From NCBI GenBank assembly GCA_964434565.1, contig CAYSVQ010000061.1:1-64000 (forward strand): a DNA stretch of 64,000 nt. The letters run 5' to 3'. The notes under the pieces were generated by a model that saw only the letters and a list, made by a program, of their open reading frames with translations, ran no database searches and was not told the DNA's origin. Origin of the DNA: Zeaxanthinibacter sp964434565. Its GTDB lineage: Bacteria; Bacteroidota; Bacteroidia; Flavobacteriales; Flavobacteriaceae. Numbering within the stretch: position 1 is the stretch's first letter; each line of letters starts with the position of its first letter. The translations under genes were made by a program, and so were the position numbers. Positions 8,355 through 17,797 of this stretch are shown piece after piece.

Positions 8355-10385
8355 ATGGATCAGAACAAGAGCAGCAACAATTTCCAAGCGGTAATTCTGC
8401 AGGGGATCCCTGACCAATTACCGGAACCCAGGCCCTATTCGGGTGGTAATGATCATGCCCCAAAAAGAAAGGATATCCTGACGGAGGATGAGAAGAAGCT
8501 GGCAGTACAAAACGCCTTGCGTTATTTCCCTCCGGAATGGCATGCAGAACTTGCATCTGAATTTCTCAGGGAATTGCTGGCTTATGGCAGGATTTACATG
8601 TACCGTTTCAAACCAGACTATCATATGTGTGCCCGGCCTATATCCGAATACCCGGCCAAATCAGTTCAGGCGGCGGCCATTATGTTAATGATCCAGAACA
8701 ACCTGGATCCGGAGGTAGCCCAGCATCCCGATGAACTTATCACCTATGGGGGGAATGGGGCGGTATTTCAGAACTGGGCTCAGTATCTGCTCACGATGCA
8801 ATATCTGGCACTTATGACCGATGAACAAACCCTCCATATGTATTCGGGGCACCCTATGGGACTGTTTCCCTCCACAGCTGCAGCTCCCAGGGTAGTGGTA
8901 ACCAACGGAATGATGGTGCCAAACTATTCCAAACAGGACGACTGGGAAAAATATAATGCCCTTGGTGTTACCCAATACGGACAAATGACAGCGGGCTCCT
9001 ACATGTACATAGGCCCGCAGGGGATTGTTCATGGAACAACCATTACAGTGATGAATGCCTTTCGCAGAGTACTTCCCCATGGCGAAAATCCGAAAGGAAA
9101 AATCTTCCTTACTTCCGGCCTGGGTGGTATGAGCGGTGCCCAACCGAAGGCCGGAAAAATTGCCGGCTGCATTACAGTATGCGCCGAAGTGAATGCGGCA
9201 GCTGCGAGGAAGCGGCTTGTACAGGAATGGATAGACGAACTTTTTGAAGACCTCGGTACGCTGGTAAGCCGGACCCGGACGGCCATATCCGCGGAGGAAT
9301 GTGTGTCGCTTGCCTATATAGGAAATGTTGTGGATATCTGGGAGCGATTTGACAAGGAGGGAATATTTGTGCAGCTGGGATCCGATCAGACTTCCCTGCA
9401 TAATCCCTGGGCAGGGGGTTATTACCCGGCTGGCCTGTCTTTTGAAGAGGCCAACAGGATGATGGTGGAAGAACCGGATACCTTCAGGGAACAGGTGAAG
9501 GCTTCTCTCAGGAGACAGGTAGCCGCAATCAACAGGCATAGCTCAAAAGGCACCTATTTTTTCGATTATGGCAATGCCTTCCTGCTGGAGGCCTCCCGGG
9601 CCGGTGCCGATGTAATGGACAAGTCGGGTACAGATTTCCGGTATCCGTCCTATGTTCAGGATATTTTGGGCCCTCTATGCTTCGATTATGGTTTCGGGCC
9701 TTTCCGCTGGGTCTGCACCTCATGCGATCCTGCAGACCTCAAAAAAACCGACACTCTTGCGCTGGAAGTCATGCAAAAAATCGAAGGTTCGGCCCCTGAG
9801 GAGATTGCCCTTCAACTCCGTGACAACATCCGTTGGATAGAAAAGGCGGAGGCGAACAAAATGGTGGTGGGTTCCCAGGCCAGGATCCTTTATGCCGATG
9901 CCGAAGGGCGGGTGGCCATCGCCCTTGCTTTTAATGAAGCCATCCGAAACGGACAGATCACCGCCCCGGTAGTACTGGGTAGGGACCACCACGACGTTAG
10001 CGGTACGGATTCGCCCTTCAGGGAAACCAGCAATATCCGCGACGGCAGCAGATTCACCGCAGATATGGCGGTACACAATGTAATCGGCGACAGCTTCCGG
10101 GGTGCAAGCTGGGTATCTTTACATAATGGTGGCGGTGTTGGCTGGGGTGAAGTCATCAACGGGGGTTTCGGCCTGGTACTGGATGGCTCAGAAGATGCAG
10201 ACAGCCGCCTCAGGAACATGCTCTTCTACGATGTTAATAATGGCATTGCACGCAGGGGCTGGGCCCGTAATAAGGAAGCGCTGTTTGCTATCCGCCGGGA
10301 AATGCAGCGAACTCCAGGTTTGCAGGTTACTATTCCGAATCTCGTTGAGGACGGCATTCTGGACAAACTGTTTGTAAACAATTAA
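8355..10385 (+). CDS. hutU: Urocanate hydratase (long form)
   Basis: HutU adds water to urocanate to give imidazolonepropionate, using tightly bound NAD+ as an electrophile. The start at 8355 (MDQNKSSNNF) is 4 bp after hutI and gives 676 residues, about 120 longer than the enterobacterial enzyme. This matches the longer urocanate hydratase form of Bacteroidota. Family motifs include YGGNGAVFQNWAQYLL, YSGHPMGLFPS, TAGSYMYIGPQGIVHGT, LTSGLGGMSGAQPKA and LHNGGGVGWGE. An open extension back to 8013 overlaps hutI out of frame and is not part of the gene. Confidence 0.95.
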   Translation: MDQNKSSNNFQAVILQGIPDQLPEPRPYSGGNDHAPKRKDILTEDEKKLAVQNALRYFPPEWHAELASEFLRELLAYGRIYMYRFKPDYHMCARPISEYPAKSVQAAAIMLMIQNNLDPEVAQHPDELITYGGNGAVFQNWAQYLLTMQYLALMTDEQTLHMYSGHPMGLFPSTAAAPRVVVTNGMMVPNYSKQDDWEKYNALGVTQYGQMTAGSYMYIGPQGIVHGTTITVMNAFRRVLPHGENPKGKIFLTSGLGGMSGAQPKAGKIAGCITVCAEVNAAAARKRLVQEWIDELFEDLGTLVSRTRTAISAEECVSLAYIGNVVDIWERFDKEGIFVQLGSDQTSLHNPWAGGYYPAGLSFEEANRMMVEEPDTFREQVKASLRRQVAAINRHSSKGTYFFDYGNAFLLEASRAGADVMDKSGTDFRYPSYVQDILGPLCFDYGFGPFRWVCTSCDPADLKKTDTLALEVMQKIEGSAPEEIALQLRDNIRWIEKAEANKMVVGSQARILYADAEGRVAIALAFNEAIRNGQITAPVVLGRDHHDVSGTDSPFRETSNIRDGSRFTADMAVHNVIGDSFRGASWVSLHNGGGVGWGEVINGGFGLVLDGSEDADSRLRNMLFYDVNNGIARRGWARNKEALFAIRREMQRTPGLQVTIPNLVEDGILDKLFVNN

Positions 10386-10397
10386 ACCCATGTTAAA

Positions 10398-11354
10398 ATG
10401 AAAAACTATTCCAAAGCAAGTACGGCTTGGTGGTCTGGCCGTCATTCGGGCAAAGGACTGTACCTTCATGAAAAAGTGCAGCTAAGCGGATTGACAGCTC
10501 AAAGCAGCGCAAAATCCATTGCGCTGCTTGGATATGCCTGTGATGCCGGGATTGAACGTAATCAGGGTCGGCCGGGCGCCGCCCTGGGACCGGCTGCCAT
10601 CCGTAGGATGCTTGGGCGGATGCCCAACCATCTGGGCACGGATGTAAAACTTTCAGATACAGGAGATATCATATGCCCTGATGGTAATATGGAGGCCGCT
10701 CAGGATAATTTACGGCAGGCCGTCAACATATTATTGGGCGGCGATTCCCTCCCTATAGTAATGGGGGGTGGCCACGACATGGCCTACGGACATTTCATGG
10801 GTATTGCCGACAATAAAGGACCCCAGGCGCGTATCGGGATCATTAATTTTGATGCCCATTTCGACTTGCGTTCCAACGAACACGGGAACAATTCGGGAAC
10901 ACCTTTTTTCCAGATAGGGGAAGTCCTGAAACAACAGGGAAGGACCATCGATTACCTGTGCCTTGGAATACGACAGGATGGCAATGATGCCAACCTATAT
11001 GATACGGCAGCTTCCCTGGGAGTGCATTTTATTGAGAGGGAAAACTTTTCAATTCAGGAAGTCACCTCTGTTCAGATGGGCTTGCTTGCCTTTATGGACC
11101 ACCTTGACGGTGTATATGTATCTATTGACCTTGATGGTTTCTCCTCGGCCTATGCCCCTGGGGTTAGCTCCCCATCTCCTATGGGATTTTCGCCAGACAT
11201 AGTTTGGGAAGCTTTAAAAATCATAATCGATTCAGGAAAATTATATAGCCTTGACGTGGCAGAACTGAATCCGGAATTTGACGTGGACGGCCATACAGCC
11301 CGCCTGGCGGCATCGCTAATACATGGAATTATCCACCGCTGGGCCTCACTCTAA
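10398..11354 (+). CDS. hutG: Formimidoylglutamase
   Basis: HutG hydrolyses N-formimidoyl-L-glutamate to glutamate and formamide, the last step of this version of the pathway. The 318-residue product is an arginase/ureohydrolase-family enzyme with the manganese-binding motifs GGGHDMAYG, NFDAHFDLR and SIDLDGFSS. It starts 12 bp after hutU and completes the four-gene operon, so histidine can serve as a carbon and nitrogen source. Its last 9 bp overlap the convergent hmgA 3' end. Confidence 0.94.
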   Translation: MKNYSKASTAWWSGRHSGKGLYLHEKVQLSGLTAQSSAKSIALLGYACDAGIERNQGRPGAALGPAAIRRMLGRMPNHLGTDVKLSDTGDIICPDGNMEAAQDNLRQAVNILLGGDSLPIVMGGGHDMAYGHFMGIADNKGPQARIGIINFDAHFDLRSNEHGNNSGTPFFQIGEVLKQQGRTIDYLCLGIRQDGNDANLYDTAASLGVHFIERENFSIQEVTSVQMGLLAFMDHLDGVYVSIDLDGFSSAYAPGVSSPSPMGFSPDIVWEALKIIIDSGKLYSLDVAELNPEFDVDGHTARLAASLIHGIIHRWASL

Positions 11355-12503
11355 CCAGGATTTGTAGTACTTGCCATCATCAATATCCAGCGCTGTCTGG
11401 GTGAGTTGTAATGGTCTGAAAGTATCTATCATTACCGCGAGTTCTTCCGTCCTTGTCTTCCCGATACTGGCCTCGTAGGTGCCGGGGTGCGGCCCGTGGG
11501 GAATCCCTGCCGGGTGAAGGGAAATAAAGCCCTTATCGATGTTTTTCCGGCTCATGAAATCCCCGTCTACATAATATAATACCTCGTCCGAATCTATGTT
11601 GGAATGGTTATAGGGAGCCGGGATGGCCTGAGGGTGGTAATCATAAAGGCGGGGACAAAATGAACACACCACAAAAGCTCCTGTTTCAAAGGTCTGGTGT
11701 ACAGGTGGCGGCTGGTGCACCCTGCCGGTAATGGGTTCAAAATCGTGTATGGAAAAGCCGTACGGGTCGTTATAACCGTCCCATCCCACCACATCGAATG
11801 GGTGGGTGGCATAGACCAACTGGTGCAACTGGCCTTCTTTTTTAATCTTCATCAGAAATTCCCCTTTTTCATCATGTGTTTGCAGATTCCGGGGCAACTT
11901 GAAGTCGCGCTCGCAAAAGGGCGAATTTTCCAGGTGCTGCCCAAACCAATTCCTATAGCGTTTTGGAGTATATATGGGCTGATAGGATTCGGTCACAAGT
12001 AATCGGTTATCCTCCCCGTCAAAAACTATCTGGTAGATCATCCCCCTGGGGATCAGGATATAGTCACCGTACCCAAAGGGGATCTCCCCCAGTAAAGTTT
12101 TCAAAGTCCCGGATCCTTTATGGATAAACAACAGCTCATCGGCATCGGCATTCTTATAAAAATAATCCTGAAGCGATTCTTTTGGGGCTGCAAGGCTTAT
12201 ATGCACATCCTTATTGAACAGGATGGTTTTCCGGCTTTCAAGAAAATCCGCTTCCGGCCGTATATTAAAGCCTTTAAGCAGGCGGGATTGAATATTGTAT
12301 TGCACAGCAGCCACAGGTCGAACATCCATGCTCTGCCCGGCTTCTTTTACCTGTGTGGGCCTGTGCAGGTGGTACATGAGCGAAGACATCCCGTCAAAAC
12401 CAATGGTGCCGAACAACTGTTCATAATGCAAACTTCCGTCTTCTTTTTTGAAGGTAGTGTGCCGTTTATGAGGTATTCTCCCTAAAGTATGATACAATGG
12501 CAT
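11346..12503 (-). CDS. hmgA: Homogentisate 1,2-dioxygenase
   Basis: HmgA opens the ring of homogentisate to maleylacetoacetate in tyrosine/phenylalanine degradation, using Fe(II) and O2. The 385-residue cupin-type product shows family segments: an N-terminal YHTLGRIPHKRHTTF, FVVCSFCPRLYDYHPQAIPAPYNHSN in the middle, and the metal region SLHPAGIPHGPHPGTYEASIG near the C-terminus. It converges on hutG with a 9-bp overlap, placing aromatic and histidine catabolism side by side. Other steps of the tyrosine pathway are not in this window. Confidence 0.95.
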   Translation of the reverse strand: MPLYHTLGRIPHKRHTTFKKEDGSLHYEQLFGTIGFDGMSSLMYHLHRPTQVKEAGQSMDVRPVAAVQYNIQSRLLKGFNIRPEADFLESRKTILFNKDVHISLAAPKESLQDYFYKNADADELLFIHKGSGTLKTLLGEIPFGYGDYILIPRGMIYQIVFDGEDNRLLVTESYQPIYTPKRYRNWFGQHLENSPFCERDFKLPRNLQTHDEKGEFLMKIKKEGQLHQLVYATHPFDVVGWDGYNDPYGFSIHDFEPITGRVHQPPPVHQTFETGAFVVCSFCPRLYDYHPQAIPAPYNHSNIDSDEVLYYVDGDFMSRKNIDKGFISLHPAGIPHGPHPGTYEASIGKTRTEELAVMIDTFRPLQLTQTALDIDDGKYYKSWLE

Positions 12504-12743
12504 GATGGAACTATTTTAAGAAGGGCCATGGAGCGCAGGTAAATGTATAATCCGCAGCCTGAATTATCTTTTAAAAATACGACAATTTAAGGTCTTAATA
12601 AAATCTTACTGGCCTTGTTCAAACCTGATCAACAGGCAGGCTCGGACCATAATCCTTTGCATCAATATTTGTATCGATATCACAGCGCAGGCCCAAATCA
12701 TTAGGTTAACTTGCTTCATATTCAATTAATTACCCTTCTCATT

Positions 12744-13082
12744 ATGGAAAAAGAAAATCAATCTAAGGACAGGAAAAAGAAGTACAACCCAAATGTCACC
12801 AGAGAGGATATTTCCGCATTGGGCAAGAAGGACATGAGTATGGATTCCTTTGACGACCGGGTGCTGGAAAATCGGTTAGAACCGATAGATTTTACAGCAG
12901 GCGACCTGGATATTCCGGAAAGTCCAAAAACAGGACGGCAGGAAACAGAAAGATTGGAAGATGAAGAAAGCGCAATATACTGGCAGGGCGGAGAGCGCAA
13001 AGAGTATCCGGAGAATAGAAAAGACAGCAAAATATCAAGAAATATAGATCCCATGCAAAAGGTGGGAAAATCTCCTGATTAG
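12744..13082 (+). CDS. Small highly charged flavobacterial protein of unknown function
   Basis: A 112-residue hydrophilic protein begins at ATG 12744 (MEKENQSKDRKKKYNPN). An in-frame ATG at 12711 adds 11 hydrophobic residues that look non-coding. The sequence combines NPNVTREDISALGKKDMSMD with RLEPIDFTAGDLDIPES, a pattern I associate with a conserved family of uncharacterised Bacteroidota proteins. It has no signal peptide, membrane segment or cysteine, and is probably largely disordered. It stands alone between hmgA and the ncRNA/NDH-2 region. Confidence 0.7.
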   Translation: MEKENQSKDRKKKYNPNVTREDISALGKKDMSMDSFDDRVLENRLEPIDFTAGDLDIPESPKTGRQETERLEDEESAIYWQGGERKEYPENRKDSKISRNIDPMQKVGKSPD

Positions 13083-13139
13083 CGGCTAATACATTCTTAA
13101 GAACGCAGGCAGCTGTTGAAAGGAAAACAAAAGATTTTA

Positions 13140-13168
13140 AAAGAAAAAAGCCTCCCAGAATGGAAAGC
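13140..13168 (-). terminator. Intrinsic terminator (ncRNA and/or ndh)
   Basis: The minus-strand hairpin GCTTTCCA-TTC-TGGGAGGC pairs over 8 bp, including two G-U pairs, and is followed directly by six T residues. It ends the candidate ncRNA and could also terminate transcripts reading through from ndh. Confidence 0.65.
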
Positions 13169-13236
13169 CTTTCATTGGTGAAAACCGGTTTTCCGGTTTC
13201 TACACCTTACATCAACCTCTGTTGATGCACAACACA
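13144..13236 (-). ncRNA. Candidate structured small RNA downstream of NDH-2
   Basis: On the minus strand a perfect -7 box TATATTTG lies at 13250-13243. The ~93 nt that follow hold three hairpins. The first is a 7-bp stem CATCAAC/GTTGATG (13227-13210). The second is AAACCGG/CCGGTTT with a TTTT loop, bracketed by GGTG/CACC (13206-13177). The third is an 8-bp stem with G-U pairs, GCTTTCCA-TTC-TGGGAGGC (13168-13150), running into TTTTTT (13149-13144), an intrinsic terminator. No open reading frame fits. It could be an independent sRNA or a structured 3' end of the ndh transcript. I cannot assign a family. Confidence 0.55.
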
Positions 13237-13290
13237 ACAATACAAATATAGCAAAGATTTTTACTTAAGGCATAATTGCGCCTGCTTTCA

Positions 13291-14565
13291 TCACCTTTTT
13301 TTAAAAGGACGTACAATAAGCCGGGCCGCTTTATCATAGTTTATGTAGTTGTATGTCCAGTTGAAAAACACCACAACTTTATTGCGAAATCCAACCAGGA
13401 ACATAAGGTGAACAAACATCCATATAAACCAGGCGAAAAAACCTGCAAATTTCAGGTGTTTCAGGTCAACCACTGCCTTATTACGGCCGATGGTGGCCAT
13501 AGTGCCCTTGTCTTTATACCGGAAAGGTTCCATTGGCCTCCCCTGCAGCAGCCGTTCAAGGTTGCGGGCAAGCTGTTCGCCCTGCTGAATGGCAGGCTGG
13601 GCAACCTGGGGGTGGCCAAGTGGGTAATCCTCTGTCACCATATAAGCGATATCGCCAATAGCGAATATGTTTTCATAGCCATGCACCCGGCTGAAGGGAT
13701 CCACTTTGTAGCGGTTGAGCCTTTCCAGCAGTACTTCCCCATTGAGGCCGTTAATTACAGCTCCGGTAACGCCTGCGGTCCAGATAAAGTTTTTAGTTCT
13801 CAGTGTTTCGCCATTTCCTATACTGATGACTTCACCATCGTAGCCGTTCACCAGGGTCTGCAGATGGATCCTGACCCCGAATGCTGTCAGGAATTCATGA
13901 GCTTTTGCCGAAGCGTTCGGGGACATGGTTGGCAAAACCCTGTCCATGCCTTCAAAAAGATGAATTTCCATTTCCTCTACATTCATATGCCGGTAGTCTT
14001 TTGGAAAGACATTCCGTTTCAATTCGGAAAAAGCCCCGGCAAGTTCCACCCCTGTAGGGCCGGCGCCAATGATGCAAAAATTCATCAGGGCTCTGCGTTC
14101 CTCCGGAGAGTCGCAATCGTCGGCCTTCTCAAAATTCTGCAACATCAGGCTTCGGATGTCAAGGGCCTGGGGAACAGTCTTCATCGGCATGGCATTTTTC
14201 CGGATATCCTGATTGCCAAAAAAATTCGTCCGGGTTCCGGTAGCCAAAACCAAATAATCGTAAGAGAGGTTGCCGATACTGGTAATTACCTCCTGCTTTT
14301 CCGGATTTATCACCTCAACCTCAGCCCATCGGAAATGAAAGTTTTTTAGTTTCTTTAGGATCTTCCGGATAGGGTATGCTATGGAATCAGGTTCCAGCCC
14401 ACCTGTGGAGACCTGGTATAACAAAGGCTGAAAATTATGGTAATTATGCCTGTCGATAAGAACGATCTGCAGGTTTAGCCCTCCTAATTTCTTCGCCAGG
14501 GAAATCCCTCCGAAGCCACCTCCTACAATAACCAGCCTTTTGCATCCTGTTCTCCCGATGTTCAT
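13291..14565 (-). CDS. Type II NADH:quinone dehydrogenase (NDH-2 family)
   Basis: A membrane-associated flavoprotein oxidising NADH and reducing quinone without proton pumping. The FAD-binding motif VIVGGGFGGISLAKKL is at the N-terminus, a second Rossmann fold GAGPTGVELAGAFSEL binds NADH, and the FAD-site segment IFAIGDIAYM is followed by QPAIQQGEQLARNL. The C-terminus has an amphipathic or membrane-anchoring stretch (FFAWFIWMFVHLMFLVGF). The start at 14565 (MNIGRTG) is preferred over 14604 because family members begin just before the Rossmann motif; it gives 424 residues. Confidence 0.9.
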   Translation of the reverse strand: MNIGRTGCKRLVIVGGGFGGISLAKKLGGLNLQIVLIDRHNYHNFQPLLYQVSTGGLEPDSIAYPIRKILKKLKNFHFRWAEVEVINPEKQEVITSIGNLSYDYLVLATGTRTNFFGNQDIRKNAMPMKTVPQALDIRSLMLQNFEKADDCDSPEERRALMNFCIIGAGPTGVELAGAFSELKRNVFPKDYRHMNVEEMEIHLFEGMDRVLPTMSPNASAKAHEFLTAFGVRIHLQTLVNGYDGEVISIGNGETLRTKNFIWTAGVTGAVINGLNGEVLLERLNRYKVDPFSRVHGYENIFAIGDIAYMVTEDYPLGHPQVAQPAIQQGEQLARNLERLLQGRPMEPFRYKDKGTMATIGRNKAVVDLKHLKFAGFFAWFIWMFVHLMFLVGFRNKVVVFFNWTYNYINYDKAARLIVRPFKKR

Positions 14566-14706
14566 GCGCAAATTTTCCACAAAACTAATCAATAAGGAAG
14601 GCATGCGGAAGTTTATACGGTATATATGCGATCTGCTTCCTAAGGCAAAAGGTTTATAACTTTATTAACAGCGCTTTTTGCGGTTTTTGGCTATCTTAAA
14701 ATAAAA

Positions 14707-14925
14707 ATGAAGACTTCAGCCTTATTCTGGGTCGGTACGACAACCGCCCTCCTGCTGGTCCTGACCGTAATGGCATCATTGGCCTATCCCTTAGGTCTTA
14801 TCCTTTACCTGACCGCACTTGGGCAGGCCCTGCTGGTGTATACAGTCTTCCGGGTACTGACTGATCCCTACACTACAACCAAAACGTTCGACAACTGGTA
14901 CGAAGACCACGATTGCAAGGAATAA
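14707..14925 (+). CDS. Small two-helix membrane protein beside the cco cluster
   Basis: A 72-residue protein has two hydrophobic helices (about 6-26 and 29-48), then a polar tail YTTTKTFDNWYEDHDCKE. No family is recognised. It lies 195 bp upstream of ccoI on the same strand and divergent from ndh, so a role in membrane respiration is possible but unproven. The FNR-type promoter lies between it and ccoI, so it is not part of that regulated unit. Confidence 0.6.
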   Translation: MKTSALFWVGTTTALLLVLTVMASLAYPLGLILYLTALGQALLVYTVFRVLTDPYTTTKTFDNWYEDHDCKE

Positions 14926-15053
14926 CCAGCAATTCCTTACCTCATAATAAATGTCTTGATAAAATCTAAATTGGCCATTATTCCGGTGATGCCCGGGGGG
15001 TAAAATATCCATTTTCCATTCTCTTACTAATTTAATATCTTACAAGGGTAAGC

Positions 15054-15096
15054 TGATTAATATCATGGCTACTTAAGCCCTGTCTGATGATCTTTG
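15054..15096 (+). promoter_or_regulatory. FNR-type site and promoter of ccoI
   Basis: A perfect dyad TGAT-TAAT-ATCA occupies 15054-15065 (centre 15059.5). The -7 element GATCTTTG (consensus TAnnTTTG) is at 15089-15096 and is followed by CACC. The dyad centre is 36.5 bp upstream of the last G of the -7 box, giving about -41.5 relative to a predicted start near 15101. This is the class II CRP/FNR activator position. The same geometry occurs at three other promoters in this window. Confidence 0.78.
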
Positions 15097-15120
15097 CACC
15101 GGAAGAACAACTAACCAATT

Positions 15121-17514
15121 ATGCCGGAAAATACGTGTTACCACTGTGGTGACCCGGGGGGGAGTTCCCCGGTAATTTATGACCACAAGGCCTTTTGCTG
15201 CCATGGGTGCAAAACCGTCTATGAGATCCTGCAATCCAATGACCTTGCGTATTATTACGAACTCCAGCAAGGTGCGGGTGCCATCCCTAAAAAGGAAGCG
15301 GGTAACTTCAATTTTCTGGACAACCCTGCCATTAAGACAAAACTTCTGGAATTTGACGATGGCCGTTTTCAGGTAATCAACCTTTATATCCCACATATTC
15401 ATTGCAGTTCCTGTATCTGGATTCTTGAGAATCTTGGCAGGTTGCATCCAGGGGTAAGCAATTCGCAGGTTGACTTTCCAAAGAAAACGGTACGGATCAC
15501 GTACAACCCTGGAGTCCTTCCTTTGAAAGCGGTAGTTGAAATGCTTGCTTCGATTGGATATGAACCCTACATTTCGCTCGATGATCTGGAACAATCAAAA
15601 ATAAAGCCAAACAGGGGGCTTTTATATAAACTGGGGATAGCCGGATTTGCTTTTGGTAACGTGATGTTCCTTTCCTTTCCGGAATACTTTGAACTGGCCG
15701 GGGGCAGTGGCAAAGGTGAATTCTGGCTGGAGCAATTTACCCCGCTCTTCCGTTGGCTGATCTTTGCATTTTCCCTGCCCGTGCTGCTTTATTCCTCCAG
15801 GGATTACTTTATCGCGGCCTTTAAAGGACTTCGAAGTGGAATTATGAACATTGATGTGCCGATTGCCCTGGGGATCCTTGCACTCTTCATAAGGAGCACG
15901 ATCGATATTTTGTTTGACTATGGGCCCGGATATTTCGATAGTTTTACCGGCCTGGTCTTTTTCCTCCTGCTGGGACGTTTTTTTCAGCAAAAAACCTACG
16001 CTTTCCTCTCTTTTGAGCGCGATTATAAATCCTACTTCCCCATTGCCGTCACCCGGATATCTAAAGGCAATAAGGAAGACAGTGTCCCGGTTTACGATAT
16101 ACAGAAAGGCGAGCGGTTACTGATACGCAATCAGGAACTTATCCCTGCAGACGGGCTGCTGCTAAGCGACAGGGCTTGTATTGACTATAGTTTTGTGACC
16201 GGGGAATCCGATCCCGTTTATCCTAAGAAAGGAGATCAGATATACGCCGGGGGCAGGCAGGTAGGAGGTTCGATAGACATGGAGGTTATTAAACCGGTTT
16301 CCCAGAGCTATCTTACACAGCTATGGGGAAACGAAGTATTCCGGAAAAACAAATCGGATACCTTCCGCAGGGTTACAGACCGTATAGGAAAACGTTTTAC
16401 CATCGCCGTGCTAACCATTGCATGCCTCTCCGCAGGGTATTGGCTTTTTGCTGATCCGCAAAAAGCCGCCGGTGTTTTTACGGCTGTGCTCATCATTGCC
16501 TGCCCATGTGCAATCGCACTGGCCGCCCCTTTCACTCTGGGAAACCTCCTCCGTATTCTGGGCAAGAAAAAATTCTATCTTAAAAATGCCGATACCATAG
16601 AACAAATGGCGCAGATAGATACGGTAATCTTCGACAAAACCGGAACTATGACCGCTTCCGGGCAAAGCCAGGTTACCTATGACGGAATGATCCTAAGCGA
16701 GGCTGAGGAATCCCTGCTAAAAAATACCCTGCGAGCCTCTTCCCACCCCCTGAGCCGCAAACTCTATGAGCTTCTAAAGGAATACGACATAGTACCGCTC
16801 GACGATTACAGGGAAGAACCCGGGAAAGGCATTGAAGGCAACCGGGAAGAAAATACAATGAAGATCGGTTCCTCAGCTTATGTGGGTGGAATGGCGACAG
16901 GCGAGCATGGAAAGACCGAGGTTCATGTTAGTGCCAACGACGCCTACAAAGGACGCTTTGTTTTTAACAACGGTTATAGGGAAGGCCTTTCCGATGTCTT
17001 CAAAAACCTGTCGGTGAGCATGAAACTGGCAGTAATTTCAGGCGATAACGATGGGGAAAAACCACGGCTTGAAGCAATGCTTCCCAAGGAAACTACCATG
17101 TATTTTCATCAAAAACCGGATGATAAGCTCCGGTTTATTGAACAGTTACAGGCCGGTAACAGGAAAGTAATGATGGTAGGCGACGGTTTGAACGACGCCG
17201 GTGCCCTGGCGCAAAGCAATGTAGGAATAGCCATATCGGAAAATGTAAACGTATTTTCCCCGGCATGCGACGGGATCCTCGATGCCTCCAAATTCAGATA
17301 TCTCCCTGATTATATAAGGGCTGCCAGAATGGGTATGGTAATTATCAGAATGAGTTTCGCCCTTTCACTGTTCTATAACGTGGTTGGCTTGTATTTTGCT
17401 GTGACCGGGCAATTACAACCTGTTATAGCAGCTATCCTGATGCCATTGAGTTCTATCAGTATCGTGGCATTTACCACAGTTGCTACCAACTTTGCAACCA
17501 GAAAAATATTATGA
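15121..17514 (+). CDS. ccoI: Copper-transporting P-type ATPase CcoI/FixI (cbb3 oxidase assembly)
   Basis: This P1B-type ATPase moves copper across the inner membrane for assembly of the cbb3 oxidase CuB site. The 797-residue product begins with a Cys-rich metal-binding segment (CYHCGDP, then FCCHGCKTVYEIL) and a heavy-metal-associated domain with C95-x2-C98 (HCSSCIW). The transmembrane metal site is C461-P-C463 (IIACPCAIALAAP), the phosphorylated aspartate is D505 (DKTGT), and the hinge is GDGLNDAGALAQ. The double N-terminal metal domain is typical of CcoI rather than detoxifying CopA. An FNR-type promoter precedes it. Confidence 0.94.
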   Translation: MPENTCYHCGDPGGSSPVIYDHKAFCCHGCKTVYEILQSNDLAYYYELQQGAGAIPKKEAGNFNFLDNPAIKTKLLEFDDGRFQVINLYIPHIHCSSCIWILENLGRLHPGVSNSQVDFPKKTVRITYNPGVLPLKAVVEMLASIGYEPYISLDDLEQSKIKPNRGLLYKLGIAGFAFGNVMFLSFPEYFELAGGSGKGEFWLEQFTPLFRWLIFAFSLPVLLYSSRDYFIAAFKGLRSGIMNIDVPIALGILALFIRSTIDILFDYGPGYFDSFTGLVFFLLLGRFFQQKTYAFLSFERDYKSYFPIAVTRISKGNKEDSVPVYDIQKGERLLIRNQELIPADGLLLSDRACIDYSFVTGESDPVYPKKGDQIYAGGRQVGGSIDMEVIKPVSQSYLTQLWGNEVFRKNKSDTFRRVTDRIGKRFTIAVLTIACLSAGYWLFADPQKAAGVFTAVLIIACPCAIALAAPFTLGNLLRILGKKKFYLKNADTIEQMAQIDTVIFDKTGTMTASGQSQVTYDGMILSEAEESLLKNTLRASSHPLSRKLYELLKEYDIVPLDDYREEPGKGIEGNREENTMKIGSSAYVGGMATGEHGKTEVHVSANDAYKGRFVFNNGYREGLSDVFKNLSVSMKLAVISGDNDGEKPRLEAMLPKETTMYFHQKPDDKLRFIEQLQAGNRKVMMVGDGLNDAGALAQSNVGIAISENVNVFSPACDGILDASKFRYLPDYIRAARMGMVIIRMSFALSLFYNVVGLYFAVTGQLQPVIAAILMPLSSISIVAFTTVATNFATRKIL

Positions 17515-17797
17515 AATGGACCGGACCGTAGTGATTATTATCTACCTCAACAAAAGTTTCACTGAAAGCCAATGACTGATCATATGCTGAATAATCGAAT
17601 TATATTGATAAAACCGACTGCCGGCATCACGGCTTCGAGAAACCGGATCAATTTATCAAACTAACCAATAAAATATTATACAGGAAAATCATGGCAAATT
17701 CAATTGTTTATCGGGATTAAGAATTAACTAATACATGATCCATGTCATTTCTCAGGAGGATTTCCACTTTTAATTTTGACCTTAAATATTCGTATTA
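17515..17797 (+). other. Intergenic region ccoI-ccoS
   Basis: 283 bp without a credible gene. The promoter-proximal 60 bp hold the FNR-type site and -7 element for ccoS onward. The remainder is AT-rich and I see no further conserved element in it. The separate promoter means ccoI and the ccoS-ccoNOQP unit are independently but similarly controlled. Confidence 0.6.
17736..17778 (+). promoter_or_regulatory. FNR-type site and promoter of the ccoSNOQPGH operon
   Basis: The dyad TGAT-CCAT-GTCA lies at 17736-17747 (centre 17741.5), and a perfect -7 element TAATTTTG at 17771-17778. The centre-to-G distance is 36.5 bp, identical to the ccoI promoter. The predicted transcription start is near 17783, about 15 nt before the ccoS start codon. 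Confidence 0.82.

Noticed and set aside
8685..9539. 284-codon minus-strand frame inside hutU
   Set aside because: Antisense to a conserved enzyme, with no recognisable motif.
12711..12743. Upstream ATG of the small charged protein
   Set aside because: The added hydrophobic residues have no counterpart in the protein's composition, and ATG 12744 begins the charged, family-like sequence.
13276..14349. 357-codon open frame on the plus strand opposite ndh
   Set aside because: It is antisense to a well-supported NDH-2 gene. Its translation has no family signature and has scattered Cys/His with no pattern.
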